Below, piece after piece: positions 27,201 through 35,616 of a DNA stretch of 36,026 bases. Numbering within the stretch: position 1 is the first letter of the stretch; each line of letters begins with the position of its first letter. The position numbers were made by a program, and so were the translations under genes. A model generated the notes under the pieces. It ran no database searches, had not been told where the DNA came from, and saw only the letters and a list, made by a program, of their open reading frames with translations. The stretch comes from a virus, in the IMG/VR virus record IMGVR_UViG_3300020204_000179, positions 1 through 36,026 of that record; one strand, given 5' to 3'.

Positions 27201-30200
27201 TTTCTGGAAGTTTTCCAATGGAAATATTGAATGTATTTGTTGAAATACCCGTTAAACCAAAAACTTTATGGGAACCAGTATATGCGCTATTTTTGAAAGT
27301 TATTTTTGAATAATTGACTACATCTTTGTCGGATGTGCTAATATATCCTCCCTTTTCTAAGGCATAATATAAGATTGATGGTAAAGATCTAGAATATGTC
27401 AATTTTAGATAAGAAGTTGTTCCAACCCCAACAACTCCAGGAGTTCCAACCCCAGAAACATTGAAATTAAAAGTATCAGACACACTTACAAACTCGTTGC
27501 GATAATCTGAATCTGTAAATAGTTTTAGTTTAAAGTTTCTAAGTGATGAATCACTAAGATTAAACACCAAATCGTTTCCTTTTGTAACAGAAATAGGAGG
27601 ATTAACCTTGGACAATTGGTGCATACTGCCACCTATTCCAGTTATTTTAACTGTATTAGGTGTTTCTAGTTGGATATCATAGTAAGTTTCAGATAATGAA
27701 ATAACATTAGAATCAATTTTAGATATAAAATAATATCCTGTAGATAAACCAGAAGCAATTACATCATTGCTGTTATAATAAACTTTTTCTCCATCACTAA
27801 ATCCATGATTTGAAATGGTTATTCTTCCGGTATTTGCATTAATATTTGCTGATGTAAATCCAACGGGATTTACTAAAAGTTTTTCATTATCAAAATCATA
27901 TTTTAATACGACTGGAGTTGTACCTCCAATGCCAACATCAAGACTTGGAGTAATCTGCAAATCTATATTATCCCCATTTTTTAATAAATGTGGAGCAGCA
28001 GTGATTACTTTGGTAGAAACATGATCAATTGTCCCTATAATCTGATTAAAATCAGACTCTATAGAGTATTCAAAGTTATTTGAACCATTACTGTAAAAAT
28101 ATAAACCAGAAGTTGTTGTAAGACCTACTTGTGTAGTTAATCCAATATAATCTTTAGACTTGTTTATAATATAAACAGTAGATTCTTGTGTGACTACATT
28201 TGGAATGTTAAAAGTTATTCCTGCAGGATTTTCTGGTGATGGTGGTTGATTTCCAACAATAAACGCTGATGCTGCTGGATGTTTAGATAATATAACTTTT
28301 TGTCCGGTTTTGAATGGGTGATTCTGTATATAAATTGATTGCGTTGGGATAGGAACAGACGTTGTAGTTTCGCCAACTGTATATGAAGTTTGAACTTGTA
28401 ATCCCTGAGTTGTTCCAATACCAACTGATTGAACACCATTAAAATAAACTTTATCATCAACGGATGACTCAAAATAAGGAACTTTTACTTGAACATCAAA
28501 TCTATTGTTTAAGATAGATATTGGCGTTGTCAAAGTGTGTGCTGCACCAACAGTATGCCTTTTTACTCTTAAAATAGACCCTTCTGGGAAAATGTTTAAA
28601 ACCGTTAAAACTTCGTTATCTATTTTAATAGAACTACCTACAGAAATATTATTTGGTATTCTAGAAACATAAATGTCTTCAACGCTTTCTGCAGCAGTGG
28701 AAGACATTGCCTTGAACAAAGATATATTTGCAGTAGGAATACCAACCCTAAAAATACCATCAAGTCCTGTAATAGAACTACTTAATCCAGATACAATAAC
28801 AGTATCACCTTCATTAAGTAAATTAAATGGTTTTTGATGAATAGTTACAGAATCATTATTGTTCCAAACAAAAACGGAGTTTTCATATTTTATAATTGAA
28901 CTTTCAACCTTAGTAATGTTTTTACCTCTAACATGAGAAACAACAGCACTCAATCCACTGCCATTTGTTTCAATATCATCAAAGGTTAAATTTTCTCCAA
29001 CTTTATAAAAATCACCACCATCAATAACTTCTAAAGAATCAACCTTTCCTCTTTTAACAGATTCAATAACAGAATATTGTGCTAAAGACTCATTAGATTC
29101 TATAATAAAATCATTGTTAGCAAACTTATCTTGAGTTTTATATGGGAAAGTATTTCTGGCAAGACTTGATTTATTAAAATCAAAGTTTTTTTGATTGAGT
29201 GTTTTATTTTCTAGTATAACTTTTGATCTAAAAGTGTTTCCAATAAAATATGGATATGATGGAATTAGTTGATTCGTTACAAAACTAGTTTGAACTCCAA
29301 CAAAATATGCATAAGTTCCATTTGGAAAATCTGGGGTTTTGCAATATCTACCGTTTGAATAATCTAAATCACCAGAATCACTATACTTGTAGTCTTCTAT
29401 GAAGAATCCACCAGAGAAAGATGATGGTCTATCTTCTATATTTGAAGTTACTAAATCATATCCTGGTTTTAATATCTTGATAGGTGAAGTAAGATCGTCT
29501 GGCTTCGAATATCCATAAGGTCCATATATGGGATTTCCATCATATGCCCATCCAATAATTGGAGAGTGTGAAGACCCATTATCTGAGAAATAATTTGTCG
29601 CTAGATTTTGATTATATCCAATAATATTATATGTTAAACCATCTTCTTGATCAAAGAGATAATCGCTTTCAAATTTAGACTGTTCATTTACAGTTAAACC
29701 ACGAACCCTAACGTCAAAAATTGCACCCGTTCCCCTTGGTTTAACATAGATTGACGTATTTGAAGCACTATATCCTATTCCTGGATTAATAACAATGATA
29801 TTGGTTAATCTTTCATTGCTAATAACTGGGCGTAAAATAGCACCAGATCCACTTCCAACGATTTCTAAATCTGGAGTTGAACTATACTCAGTTCCACCAC
29901 TTAAAACTTGAGCGGCAACGATTCCACCATTAACTATAATGGGTCTTACTTGAGCATTTTTTCCATTTTTTAATGATATTACTGGTTTTTTTTCAAGATT
30001 TATTATATTTGATCCATATCCAGTTCCAGATTCATATAGGTATGCATCTATAATTTTTCCAGTTACAACTGGAGTAATGTTAAATGATCCAGTAACTGTA
30101 CTCCCATAAGAAACATTTATAGAAACATTAATATCTGGGTATTTGAAGATATGATATCCGGATCCAGTTGAGTTGAAACTAACATTTTTTGATCTAATAT

Positions 30201-33200
30201 AATCCTGCTGATTCGGAGAGTTTACGTTTGCACCCGCATTTGCCAGTTTAAAAGAATTATCATTTATTTTTAAAATATAATATTGATTTGCTGTTGATAA
30301 ACCAGATATAGTAGATCCTGTTGTCTTATATTCTATAAGATCTCCATTTTTAAATCCATGGTTCTTAAAACTAATGGCATCATAATGAGTTGAAATACCA
30401 GATGGTTTTACCATCAGTTTTCTGTTTTCATATCTTTGTCCAGGATTTAAAACTTTGATTGATCTTATAGTATTTTTGGATAATGTTCTAAACTTATGAA
30501 TACCTCCTGAGACTCCACCAGCACTAGCAATACCTACAGTGTTAATACCGGCATTATAATCAGTTTCGTTTTTATAAACTCTGATGGTTCTTGGATTTAT
30601 GATTTTAGCGTAATATATTGTTCCACTTACAAGAGTCTGAGTTTGAATATTAGACCCTGCATAAGATGAAATACCGATTGGAGTATTTCCATTTTGATTG
30701 TAAATTATAGGTTCACCATCTCTTAGATTATGTTGAGAAATAAAAGTTATTGTTTCATCTGTAGAATCCAATCCACCACCAAAGAATAAATCTCTACTAT
30801 CAAACTCTATTTCTCTAAATCTTTCACCCATGACTGGTTGTAAAATACACCCAGACCCATTCCCACCAGATAATGAAAGAGATATAACTCTCTCAACATC
30901 AAAATCTTGAGGATCAATATAAACTGCAGTAACTATACCACTAATAACAGGTTGGACCAGAGCAGTTGTTGCCGCTCCTGTTAGAGATGATGGTGTTATT
31001 TCAATTTTTGGTGGGTTAATAACATCGTAATTTTTACCAGAACTTATAACATCAAATTTTTCTAAAGGACCATAATAGACTTTATCAGATGAATTCGGAC
31101 TGACAATTTCAACACCATTAACAAGTAATCCTACTGGTCCTATTTCCCTAAGATCTTCATTATTTTTTTGTGGTGTTTCAATCAAACTTTTATTGATTGG
31201 AAACTTTCTTAATATACTTTTAGGTGAAATTTGTTTTTCTCTATGAGATTCTAATATAAAATTATGAGATCCAGAAGAAGGTGTGAGGTCAAATTCAACG
31301 TAAGAAATATCACGCAACTGAAGTTGCCCCTTTGACTCATATAGTCTTATTGTATTTGATAATGTAAATGATACAAAATATTTGGCACCTGCTATTAAAC
31401 CAGATATTGGCGTAGAACTTGGTTCGTAAATTACACGATCTCCATCAACAAAAGGAACTGTTGATGGAAAAGAAATAGTTGAATATCTACCAGTTTCAAG
31501 ATTAAACCCCCCCAAATATACATCAGATCCATTTGGAATGGATGCTTTACTGATTGAAGTTCTGATTTGATAGTTTGGTATAGAGTTAGATGTCACATAT
31601 CCAAATCTATCTGATTCGGAATATACATTCAAAACGTTAGATAAAATCTTATTATTACCATATTTTAATGGAGTATTTAATGAAGTTCCTTTAGAAAGTT
31701 TTCTTCTAATATCATACTCCAAACTGGAGTTGGGTGTAAAAGATCCAGAAATATTTAAAATAACTTCATTAGTTGTTCTATTGACGTTAGAAACAATAGC
31801 TTCATTTAAAACAGTGTTTACACTACCCCTTAGTAATATTTCAACAGTATCACCTATGGCAAGACTTGACTTATCAATCTCACTAGAAAGTTTAAAAGTA
31901 GAACCAAATATTGTAGATACAAAGTATCTAGAACTTGTATTATAAATCCAAGAGTTGCCAAATATTTGTTTATATGTTTTATCTCTGCTTGGATTTTTAA
32001 TTGGATCTCCAACATTTTTTATAGAAATTTTTTCATTTTCATCTACCAGATAGATATCGGAAGTTGGTTTAAAATCAGAAATAACTCCAGTGATTCTTAG
32101 ATGAATCTTATCAGAATCATTTTTACCACCATATCCGTAAATAACTTCATTTGATCTTATAGCATCAGTTTGATTAATCTGATGAAGAACATTAAAACAG
32201 TCTAAAAATTGATTTACAGTTTTTGATCCATAAACTATTTGTACATTATTTCCAGAGACAAGAGTTCCAGTTTGGCCAAATCCTACGGTCGAATCTACGG
32301 AAATAATGGAAGATCCAATAGAAACCGTTTCTAAAACTTTGGTTTTTCCTGGAACAGTAAAAATACCGTTTATTAAATCACGCTCATCGTAACCAATGAA
32401 TAAAGAAATTTTATAATATATTTTACCATCTCTGGATATTGTTTCAACTTCAGATACCGAAGCATTGGTATTTACATCTGTTGATTTATAAATTGTTTTA
32501 CCAACTAATGTACTTGGATCTCCGCCAGATATTTTTTCTGCAACTATAACTTCTCTTCTAAGAAATTCTGATCCAGACGATTTTAATAATCTTTGCTCAA
32601 GATCAAAAACTTGAGCATTTTCTCCATATAAAACATTAAATAAGATTCTAAATGATTCTGCAGTTCCTTTTGATTGATAGAAACTTCTTGCATTTTTAAT
32701 AAAGTTTCCTACATTCAATCCAGAATAAAAATCATTATTTTCCAGACCAGGAGTTAGATAAAACTTTAACTTTTTATAAAATTCTTTTAAAAACAGTGAG
32801 CTCAGATTTTGAACTATACTTGATGAAGTATGTGCTGTACTTTTTGAAGTTGAAAAAATCAAAGATTTTTGATTTGTTACTGTTGCAACTCCACTATAAC
32901 CAGTAACGCCACTAAATCCTCTAATACATCCAGTAAAGGTGTTCCCAGAAATTCCAGTATATGTAATAATCTCATCATTAATCTTTAAAAGACCATATTC
33001 TTGAGGAAATCCTTTTGTTGAGGAAACTGTAATACTTGTATCAGTTGAAGAAATATAACTCGTGAGAGTTGTACTTCCAACCATTACTTCGGAGGTTAGA
33101 TTATCTAACTTTAAATATTGATCTAAATTTTCGGCAATATCTATCGAACCGCCTTGATATTCTTGAGAAATGTAATATTGCTTTAAAAACTCGACTGATT

Positions 33201-33282
33201 TTGGAAATTCAGATCTTATAAACTCAGGAAGATTATTTTCAATAATTTGATTAATCTGAACTCTTTTTTCAAAAACTGCCAT
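21259..33282 (-). CDS. 7: Giant gp7-like baseplate wedge protein with repeated modules, 4007 aa
   Basis: 4007 residues; T4 gp7 has 1032. Residues ~1-300 resemble the C-terminal wedge part of T4 gp7: VEFLKQYYISQEYQ near 30, FYQSKGTAESFRILFNVLYG at 201-220 (T4 FYSTKGIEASYKFLFKVLYN) and LVGKTIYKSTDVN (T4 LVGQTIYTATGRC). An IDDE-type module (INDEIITYTG ... RGFSG, 101-124) is inserted in it. The remaining ~3700 residues are beta-rich modules: at least five 'NHGF..GD.V.Y ... YY' units (about 615, 830, 957, 1817, 2955), many GSGY units, two 'NGV.QTP' units (VIFVNGVIQTPGVSYEF and ILFINGVFQTP), and a YHYH-like motif GWAYDGNPIYGPYGY near 1243. The place between gp6 and gp8 is that of T4 gene 7. The ATG follows gp6 closely and has a good ribosome site (GAGAGGAAAT). 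Gene symbol by N-terminal similarity and synteny only. Confidence 0.85.
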   Translation of the reverse strand: MAVFEKRVQINQIIENNLPEFIRSEFPKSVEFLKQYYISQEYQGGSIDIAENLDQYLKLDNLTSEVMVGSTTLTSYISSTDTSITVSSTKGFPQEYGLLKINDEIITYTGISGNTFTGCIRGFSGVTGYSGVATVTNQKSLIFSTSKSTAHTSSSIVQNLSSLFLKEFYKKLKFYLTPGLENNDFYSGLNVGNFIKNARSFYQSKGTAESFRILFNVLYGENAQVFDLEQRLLKSSGSEFLRREVIVAEKISGGDPSTLVGKTIYKSTDVNTNASVSEVETISRDGKIYYKISLFIGYDERDLINGIFTVPGKTKVLETVSIGSSIISVDSTVGFGQTGTLVSGNNVQIVYGSKTVNQFLDCFNVLHQINQTDAIRSNEVIYGYGGKNDSDKIHLRITGVISDFKPTSDIYLVDENEKISIKNVGDPIKNPSRDKTYKQIFGNSWIYNTSSRYFVSTIFGSTFKLSSEIDKSSLAIGDTVEILLRGSVNTVLNEAIVSNVNRTTNEVILNISGSFTPNSSLEYDIRRKLSKGTSLNTPLKYGNNKILSNVLNVYSESDRFGYVTSNSIPNYQIRTSISKASIPNGSDVYLGGFNLETGRYSTISFPSTVPFVDGDRVIYEPSSTPISGLIAGAKYFVSFTLSNTIRLYESKGQLQLRDISYVEFDLTPSSGSHNFILESHREKQISPKSILRKFPINKSLIETPQKNNEDLREIGPVGLLVNGVEIVSPNSSDKVYYGPLEKFDVISSGKNYDVINPPKIEITPSSLTGAATTALVQPVISGIVTAVYIDPQDFDVERVISLSLSGGNGSGCILQPVMGERFREIEFDSRDLFFGGGLDSTDETITFISQHNLRDGEPIIYNQNGNTPIGISSYAGSNIQTQTLVSGTIYYAKIINPRTIRVYKNETDYNAGINTVGIASAGGVSGGIHKFRTLSKNTIRSIKVLNPGQRYENRKLMVKPSGISTHYDAISFKNHGFKNGDLIEYKTTGSTISGLSTANQYYILKINDNSFKLANAGANVNSPNQQDYIRSKNVSFNSTGSGYHIFKYPDINVSINVSYGSTVTGSFNITPVVTGKIIDAYLYESGTGYGSNIINLEKKPVISLKNGKNAQVRPIIVNGGIVAAQVLSGGTEYSSTPDLEIVGSGSGAILRPVISNERLTNIIVINPGIGYSASNTSIYVKPRGTGAIFDVRVRGLTVNEQSKFESDYLFDQEDGLTYNIIGYNQNLATNYFSDNGSSHSPIIGWAYDGNPIYGPYGYSKPDDLTSPIKILKPGYDLVTSNIEDRPSSFSGGFFIEDYKYSDSGDLDYSNGRYCKTPDFPNGTYAYFVGVQTSFVTNQLIPSYPYFIGNTFRSKVILENKTLNQKNFDFNKSSLARNTFPYKTQDKFANNDFIIESNESLAQYSVIESVKRGKVDSLEVIDGGDFYKVGENLTFDDIETNGSGLSAVVSHVRGKNITKVESSIIKYENSVFVWNNNDSVTIHQKPFNLLNEGDTVIVSGLSSSITGLDGIFRVGIPTANISLFKAMSSTAAESVEDIYVSRIPNNISVGSSIKIDNEVLTVLNIFPEGSILRVKRHTVGAAHTLTTPISILNNRFDVQVKVPYFESSVDDKVYFNGVQSVGIGTTQGLQVQTSYTVGETTTSVPIPTQSIYIQNHPFKTGQKVILSKHPAASAFIVGNQPPSPENPAGITFNIPNVVTQESTVYIINKSKDYIGLTTQVGLTTTSGLYFYSNGSNNFEYSIESDFNQIIGTIDHVSTKVITAAPHLLKNGDNIDLQITPSLDVGIGGTTPVVLKYDFDNEKLLVNPVGFTSANINANTGRITISNHGFSDGEKVYYNSNDVIASGLSTGYYFISKIDSNVISLSETYYDIQLETPNTVKITGIGGSMHQLSKVNPPISVTKGNDLVFNLSDSSLRNFKLKLFTDSDYRNEFVSVSDTFNFNVSGVGTPGVVGVGTTSYLKLTYSRSLPSILYYALEKGGYISTSDKDVVNYSKITFKNSAYTGSHKVFGLTGISTNTFNISIGKLPEKLVYEQRDCEVLKYSTSSASVSGPIEKIKILFPGNGYKKLPKFVNVDSQNGQNANILPSSKTIGRIEKIRVLDYGYEYSSDKTLRPEAFISPTVVLESSDTIQNVEVIFGGKNYISPPDLIVYNPVSKRVVDTASLKAISQNASISNVETISPIYGLDNVTHQVIAINNSNGVGIGSIISSRSGVVTCSLQTPFIGFSTNIFSIGDQIYVEGIENTVSGTGFNSSDYEYQFFTVSLYENTNPAKLEFSIAGLTTNPGIAKTFQSGYASIVNKKDYPVFNVIQERSIFSLGEKLYTNTGSGFFERDLYVSQVRKDFIKVQGTYELSVNERMKGTLSGAIGVVKSIKTSTGYFEIDYSSRQEYGWNSSTGKLSEDYQVLPDNDYYQNLSYTVKSSITYDKMVDPVNRLLHPAGLKNFADTSILSSFDVGAAYTSFSNDLIILDIYDEKRVDSINNYDLISDYDSRPNGQQSNLDRSKYLKFYNRSLADYTLCKTNRVLLIDDVSSRFSSKGFQDGYVDIFDLNNNFERLLVQVTDPDSFKTEIAEIIVLMTENDVITLEKSSVNTLSTGTIGNIEAQIDSSDKKSLRFTPTDPYNTDHDIKVLRTYFDDDRSGIGTISFGSVKVSGSNITIPASTVGISSTIISYPISTFKSLFANIQVQNNFTKKLNYLEVLLDYDGQDTHLAEYYFDDNNIFSSNNSIGIVTASIDSVNNTISLQMINNQSSSILVRANIVGFVQTSSGIGTYRFNVADQSPGSERTIRLESLHEVGSTNISVCKLNNNVDSSVKSLIRVSCGNTSALHQILAVRDKNNTKITQYPFVSVGSTSGIGTFGVVSIGNTSTISFHPDSQYTANVTVQTYNEVFYTQNDFDNQPPALVYGTSRQELLLSAYDGINGNRANKVDFDLKHQGVPVYQKTFNPANSSQLNKVTGIFNVPNHFFRTGEELVYTPGSTFNDVEPSSVGIGSTANNVGVITNKLPTYVYPIVIGPNEFKLSTRKEYAQAGIYVTFTDSGSGNAHKLDMTKKLEKSVISLDGIVQQPITYTPIRHYLQNNNGLVSIATSFISLTGISTLQPRDVLKIDNEFMKVNIVGYGSTPIGPITSSSPVGIDTYPLVQVSRGSVGTAVTTHTDGSIAQVYRGSFNIVESKIYFLEPPKGNTRSSRDASNLPYVRAAFAGRTFLRSDYTTNTLFDDISDQFTGIGKTYSLTVQGANTTGMTIGNGILFINGVFQTPTTVNNSGNNYSFVENAGISSVVFSGISSANGSPVESEFDVNQNQLPRGGIIVSLGSTPGLGYAPLVGASVTAIVSGGSIVSVGLGATDIIGSGYRGIVSVGVTQYTGHTGASASITATVGAGGTLSFNIISGGSGYTNPTILVSEPIYENLPVTGVFRRDVGVTSETGKNMLLTIDVGPASTTGIGSTLHQVKSFQISRPGYAFKVGDVIRAVGLVTAKGLNAPLQHFELTVESVFNDYFSAWQFGELDYIDSVKNLQNGSRVRFPLYYNGQLLSFQTDPADSTSSEIDLSAVLVIFVNGVIQTPGVSYEFRGGTSFVFSEAPQFYDKIDIFFYVGNRNVDVQIVDINETIKIGDKVLVSKNPNIQSTISQENYRTIFDIPGSDVVETDIYVGLGVDEINRKPIEWQKQKKDLVIKGDYIYKSREMIEPKIYPTAKVIKNINPLDTQIFVDDAQFFNYEENYYGVNINSVDALIVPGGEYIGAAFTATVGTGGSISQITIVNPGFGYSTSPLNLKISNPINLSAGIGSTAVATALVVNGSVSSVSITNPGFGYTNPPLVIIETPKFEYETVKTISNVQGFSGIITGITTAPGTGGHPLALKFFYKADVAVADDLVVGYPVYIVDTKVGNGVTSVDTSNSSIVGIGTTFLDNIYYVHDETNIASDGFIICNVHTNSNVIGINTQSYSSGIGTIPLGRISWGRLYNLSRSSNPISIGVTGLTVDHELTNFPTIQRRTFGLRNSGAIRIISSLD

Positions 33283-33283
33283 T

Positions 33284-35212
33284 TTATTTCCTCTCTAACT
33301 GTCCGTTAGAATAACTTGAAGTATAATAATCTCTGGTAAATACAACCCCAGAAACATCTTCCCCTGAAGCGATAACATCTCTTATCATATTTATTCTGCT
33401 CTTGGAAACATCAAAACTAATATACAAGTCTTTAAGACCAACAACATCATTTGACTCTGGGTATGCTTGAATCTCTATAATATTGTTAGGTGCTAAAGTT
33501 GAAGTGATGTTGATTGTATTTAAAATAATTTCACCTGTTGCATAGTTAACTGTCCCAATAGATCTGAGAACAACGCGGACAGCACTAGTTGGTGTTTTTG
33601 TAATCGCAGTCAATATTCCCATATTACTTCCATCAAGTTTTCCAGTTAATGGATCAGTATTTGGAACATCAGTTATATAAACAACATCATTACTGCCAAA
33701 AATTGTAAATCCAGTACTTTTAATATTATATCCTTCACTTTTAAAATGAAAACGATTACCAAAACATAGTTCATATTGTGCATATTGATTAATCGATGCT
33801 GGAAGATCTCTTCGGATGACAATTTTTGTTATATTTGAAGTGATTGAATCAGAAACTCTATCAATTAACTGAACGATTTTACTATATTTAAATCTACCAC
33901 CAAACTTATTAATATCAACAGATCTTGAATATTCATAAAGAGAACTTACAACAGAGGTTTTCAAGTCATCAATATTTGAAACTTGTGCGCTGTTATAATA
34001 AACAGTTGAATCAAGTTCAACATACAGAACCTGAAGATCTGATATTTCTTGATTTATCCCTACAATAGAATATTCTCTTAGTTTATTTTTAATCACACCC
34101 TTATCAAAATCAGAAACATAAGATCCGTTTTTTGGTTTGATACTAATAAAAACTTTTCCAAATTGTGGAGGATCTAGTTCTTCTCCACCGACAACAGAAA
34201 CTGATTCTGTATTTGGATAGATCTCATGTATAACTGCTTCGTAATCCCTGGGTGTAACCGCCCTGTACTGCGCTGAATAAAGGCGAGGGGCAAAATACTT
34301 AATAGATGAAATATCTTCAATCTCGCCGCCATTTCTTGCCGAATTAACGGTCACTACCGAAACGTTTGTTAATGGTATAACTCGTACATTTGAACCATCA
34401 ACAAATGTACCTTGGAAATCAAATGCCGATGGTCCATTTCCACTTTCACCATCGGTTATAATATATTTTGCAGTAATAACTGTTCCAGATGGTAGTTTTT
34501 TACCAAAAATTCCATCACCAAAAAGAATTTCATATTTTTCGTCCTGAACCTCTTGAATCAAATATATTTCCGAATCTTTTTTAAGATTTAAAATATTATC
34601 AACTTTAAAATACTCACGTCCCAATCCAGTATCATTTATACCTTTAACATAAACAACCAATGTTGAAGTATCAATATTTGGATTTTCTAAGATAAATCTT
34701 TGAGTCACGGATCCATCAACAGTCCATTCTTTGGTTAAAAGAGAACCTTGATAAACACGAAGTGGATCCGTGGTTGAACCAAATGTGGCAGTACCACTTA
34801 TGATTGGTCTTGTAATATTTTCTGATACTGAGAATACATATGAACTATTACTCACTGTCCCGACACAAACCAAACCTGCCTCAAGAGTCAATAATGGGTT
34901 TGTGCTTGTAGTTTGTACATTGAAACGAATATCTGCCTGGGCCGCCTTTCTAGAGCGTGGTACGTAACCAATATTTCTTGCAAGAGAAACAACATTTTCT
35001 CTAAGTGCTGCAGAATCCAAAAACGATTCATTGACAATCAGATTTGAGTTAAATGCTGTAATATAAGTATTGTATGCAAGCGTATCGATTAAAATCGAAA
35101 AGTTAGATCCCTCAAAATCAAAGTCCGTAAAATTTGAGTTTGCACGGAGATAATCTTTGATTGAAGTTTTTATCTGATCGTAGTCAAGATTGGTAAACTG
35201 TGTAAAAGGCAT
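33284..35212 (-). CDS. 6: Baseplate wedge protein gp6
   Basis: 642 residues (T4 gp6 has 660). gp6 is the central wedge dimer that forms the inner baseplate ring with gp25 and gp53; its core belongs to the baseplate J-like family. Matches to T4 gp6: FDFEGSNFSILIDTLAYNTY near 33-52 (T4 YDFEGSRLNVLCDLLAYNTL), ESFLDSAALRENVVSLARNI followed by GYVPRSRKAAQADI (T4 ESFMRTANLRSSVVQAAQDNG ... SKSAAQTEI), EIYLIQEVQDEKYEILFGDG in the middle, and the T4-like RAVTPRDYEAVIHEIYPN. It ends 1 nt before the start of the giant gene, whose ribosome site lies inside the gp6 coding end, and begins 1 nt after gp25. GAGAT 5 nt before the ATG is a moderate ribosome site. Confidence 0.95.
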   Translation of the reverse strand: MPFTQFTNLDYDQIKTSIKDYLRANSNFTDFDFEGSNFSILIDTLAYNTYITAFNSNLIVNESFLDSAALRENVVSLARNIGYVPRSRKAAQADIRFNVQTTSTNPLLTLEAGLVCVGTVSNSSYVFSVSENITRPIISGTATFGSTTDPLRVYQGSLLTKEWTVDGSVTQRFILENPNIDTSTLVVYVKGINDTGLGREYFKVDNILNLKKDSEIYLIQEVQDEKYEILFGDGIFGKKLPSGTVITAKYIITDGESGNGPSAFDFQGTFVDGSNVRVIPLTNVSVVTVNSARNGGEIEDISSIKYFAPRLYSAQYRAVTPRDYEAVIHEIYPNTESVSVVGGEELDPPQFGKVFISIKPKNGSYVSDFDKGVIKNKLREYSIVGINQEISDLQVLYVELDSTVYYNSAQVSNIDDLKTSVVSSLYEYSRSVDINKFGGRFKYSKIVQLIDRVSDSITSNITKIVIRRDLPASINQYAQYELCFGNRFHFKSEGYNIKSTGFTIFGSNDVVYITDVPNTDPLTGKLDGSNMGILTAITKTPTSAVRVVLRSIGTVNYATGEIILNTINITSTLAPNNIIEIQAYPESNDVVGLKDLYISFDVSKSRINMIRDVIASGEDVSGVVFTRDYYTSSYSNGQLERK

Positions 35213-35213
35213 T

Positions 35214-35615
35214 TTATCTCGTTGCCTGTAGTAAGAAAGTAAACTGTTGCGTTGGAATCTCTAGTCCAACAATATCAAAAAAGACACTTATTTCAAAGGT
35301 ATTGACATCGGGTTGTGGATCAACCTGAACAACAACATTTGAAACTCTTGGTTCAAAATTACTAATGGTTGTTTTGATTTGATCTTGTATGATGTCTGCC
35401 GAGGCATAATCAACAAAATCAAACAGTTTTCTACGAATATCAGATCCGATAAGAGAGTTAAAAAACCTTTCTGTTGGAATGGTTTCAACTAGATTTCTTA
35501 CGGATCTGACAATAGAACGCTCATTAATCAATACTGGCAAATCTTTTGTCACAGGATGAGGATCAAAAGATAAGCTGATATCCTTAAAATATTGTGATTT
35601 TTTTTGAATTGCCAT
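35214..35615 (-). CDS. 25: Baseplate wedge protein gp25
   Basis: 133 residues (T4 gp25 has 132). gp25 is a small wedge protein of the inner baseplate, in the GPW/gp25 family shared with type VI secretion TssE, and contacts gp6, gp53 and the first sheath ring. Family signs are RSVRNLVETIPTERFFN (37-53; T4 RSIKNSLLGIITTRKGSRPF) and the conserved EPR motif at 88-90 (ISNFEPRVSNVVVQVD), followed by a hydrophobic strand VFFDIVG. An exact TATAAATA box lies 23 nt upstream. The space normally used by a Shine-Dalgarno is instead occupied by a short inverted repeat. Confidence 0.95.
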   Translation of the reverse strand: MAIQKKSQYFKDISLSFDPHPVTKDLPVLINERSIVRSVRNLVETIPTERFFNSLIGSDIRRKLFDFVDYASADIIQDQIKTTISNFEPRVSNVVVQVDPQPDVNTFEISVFFDIVGLEIPTQQFTFLLQATR

Positions 35616-35616
35616 C

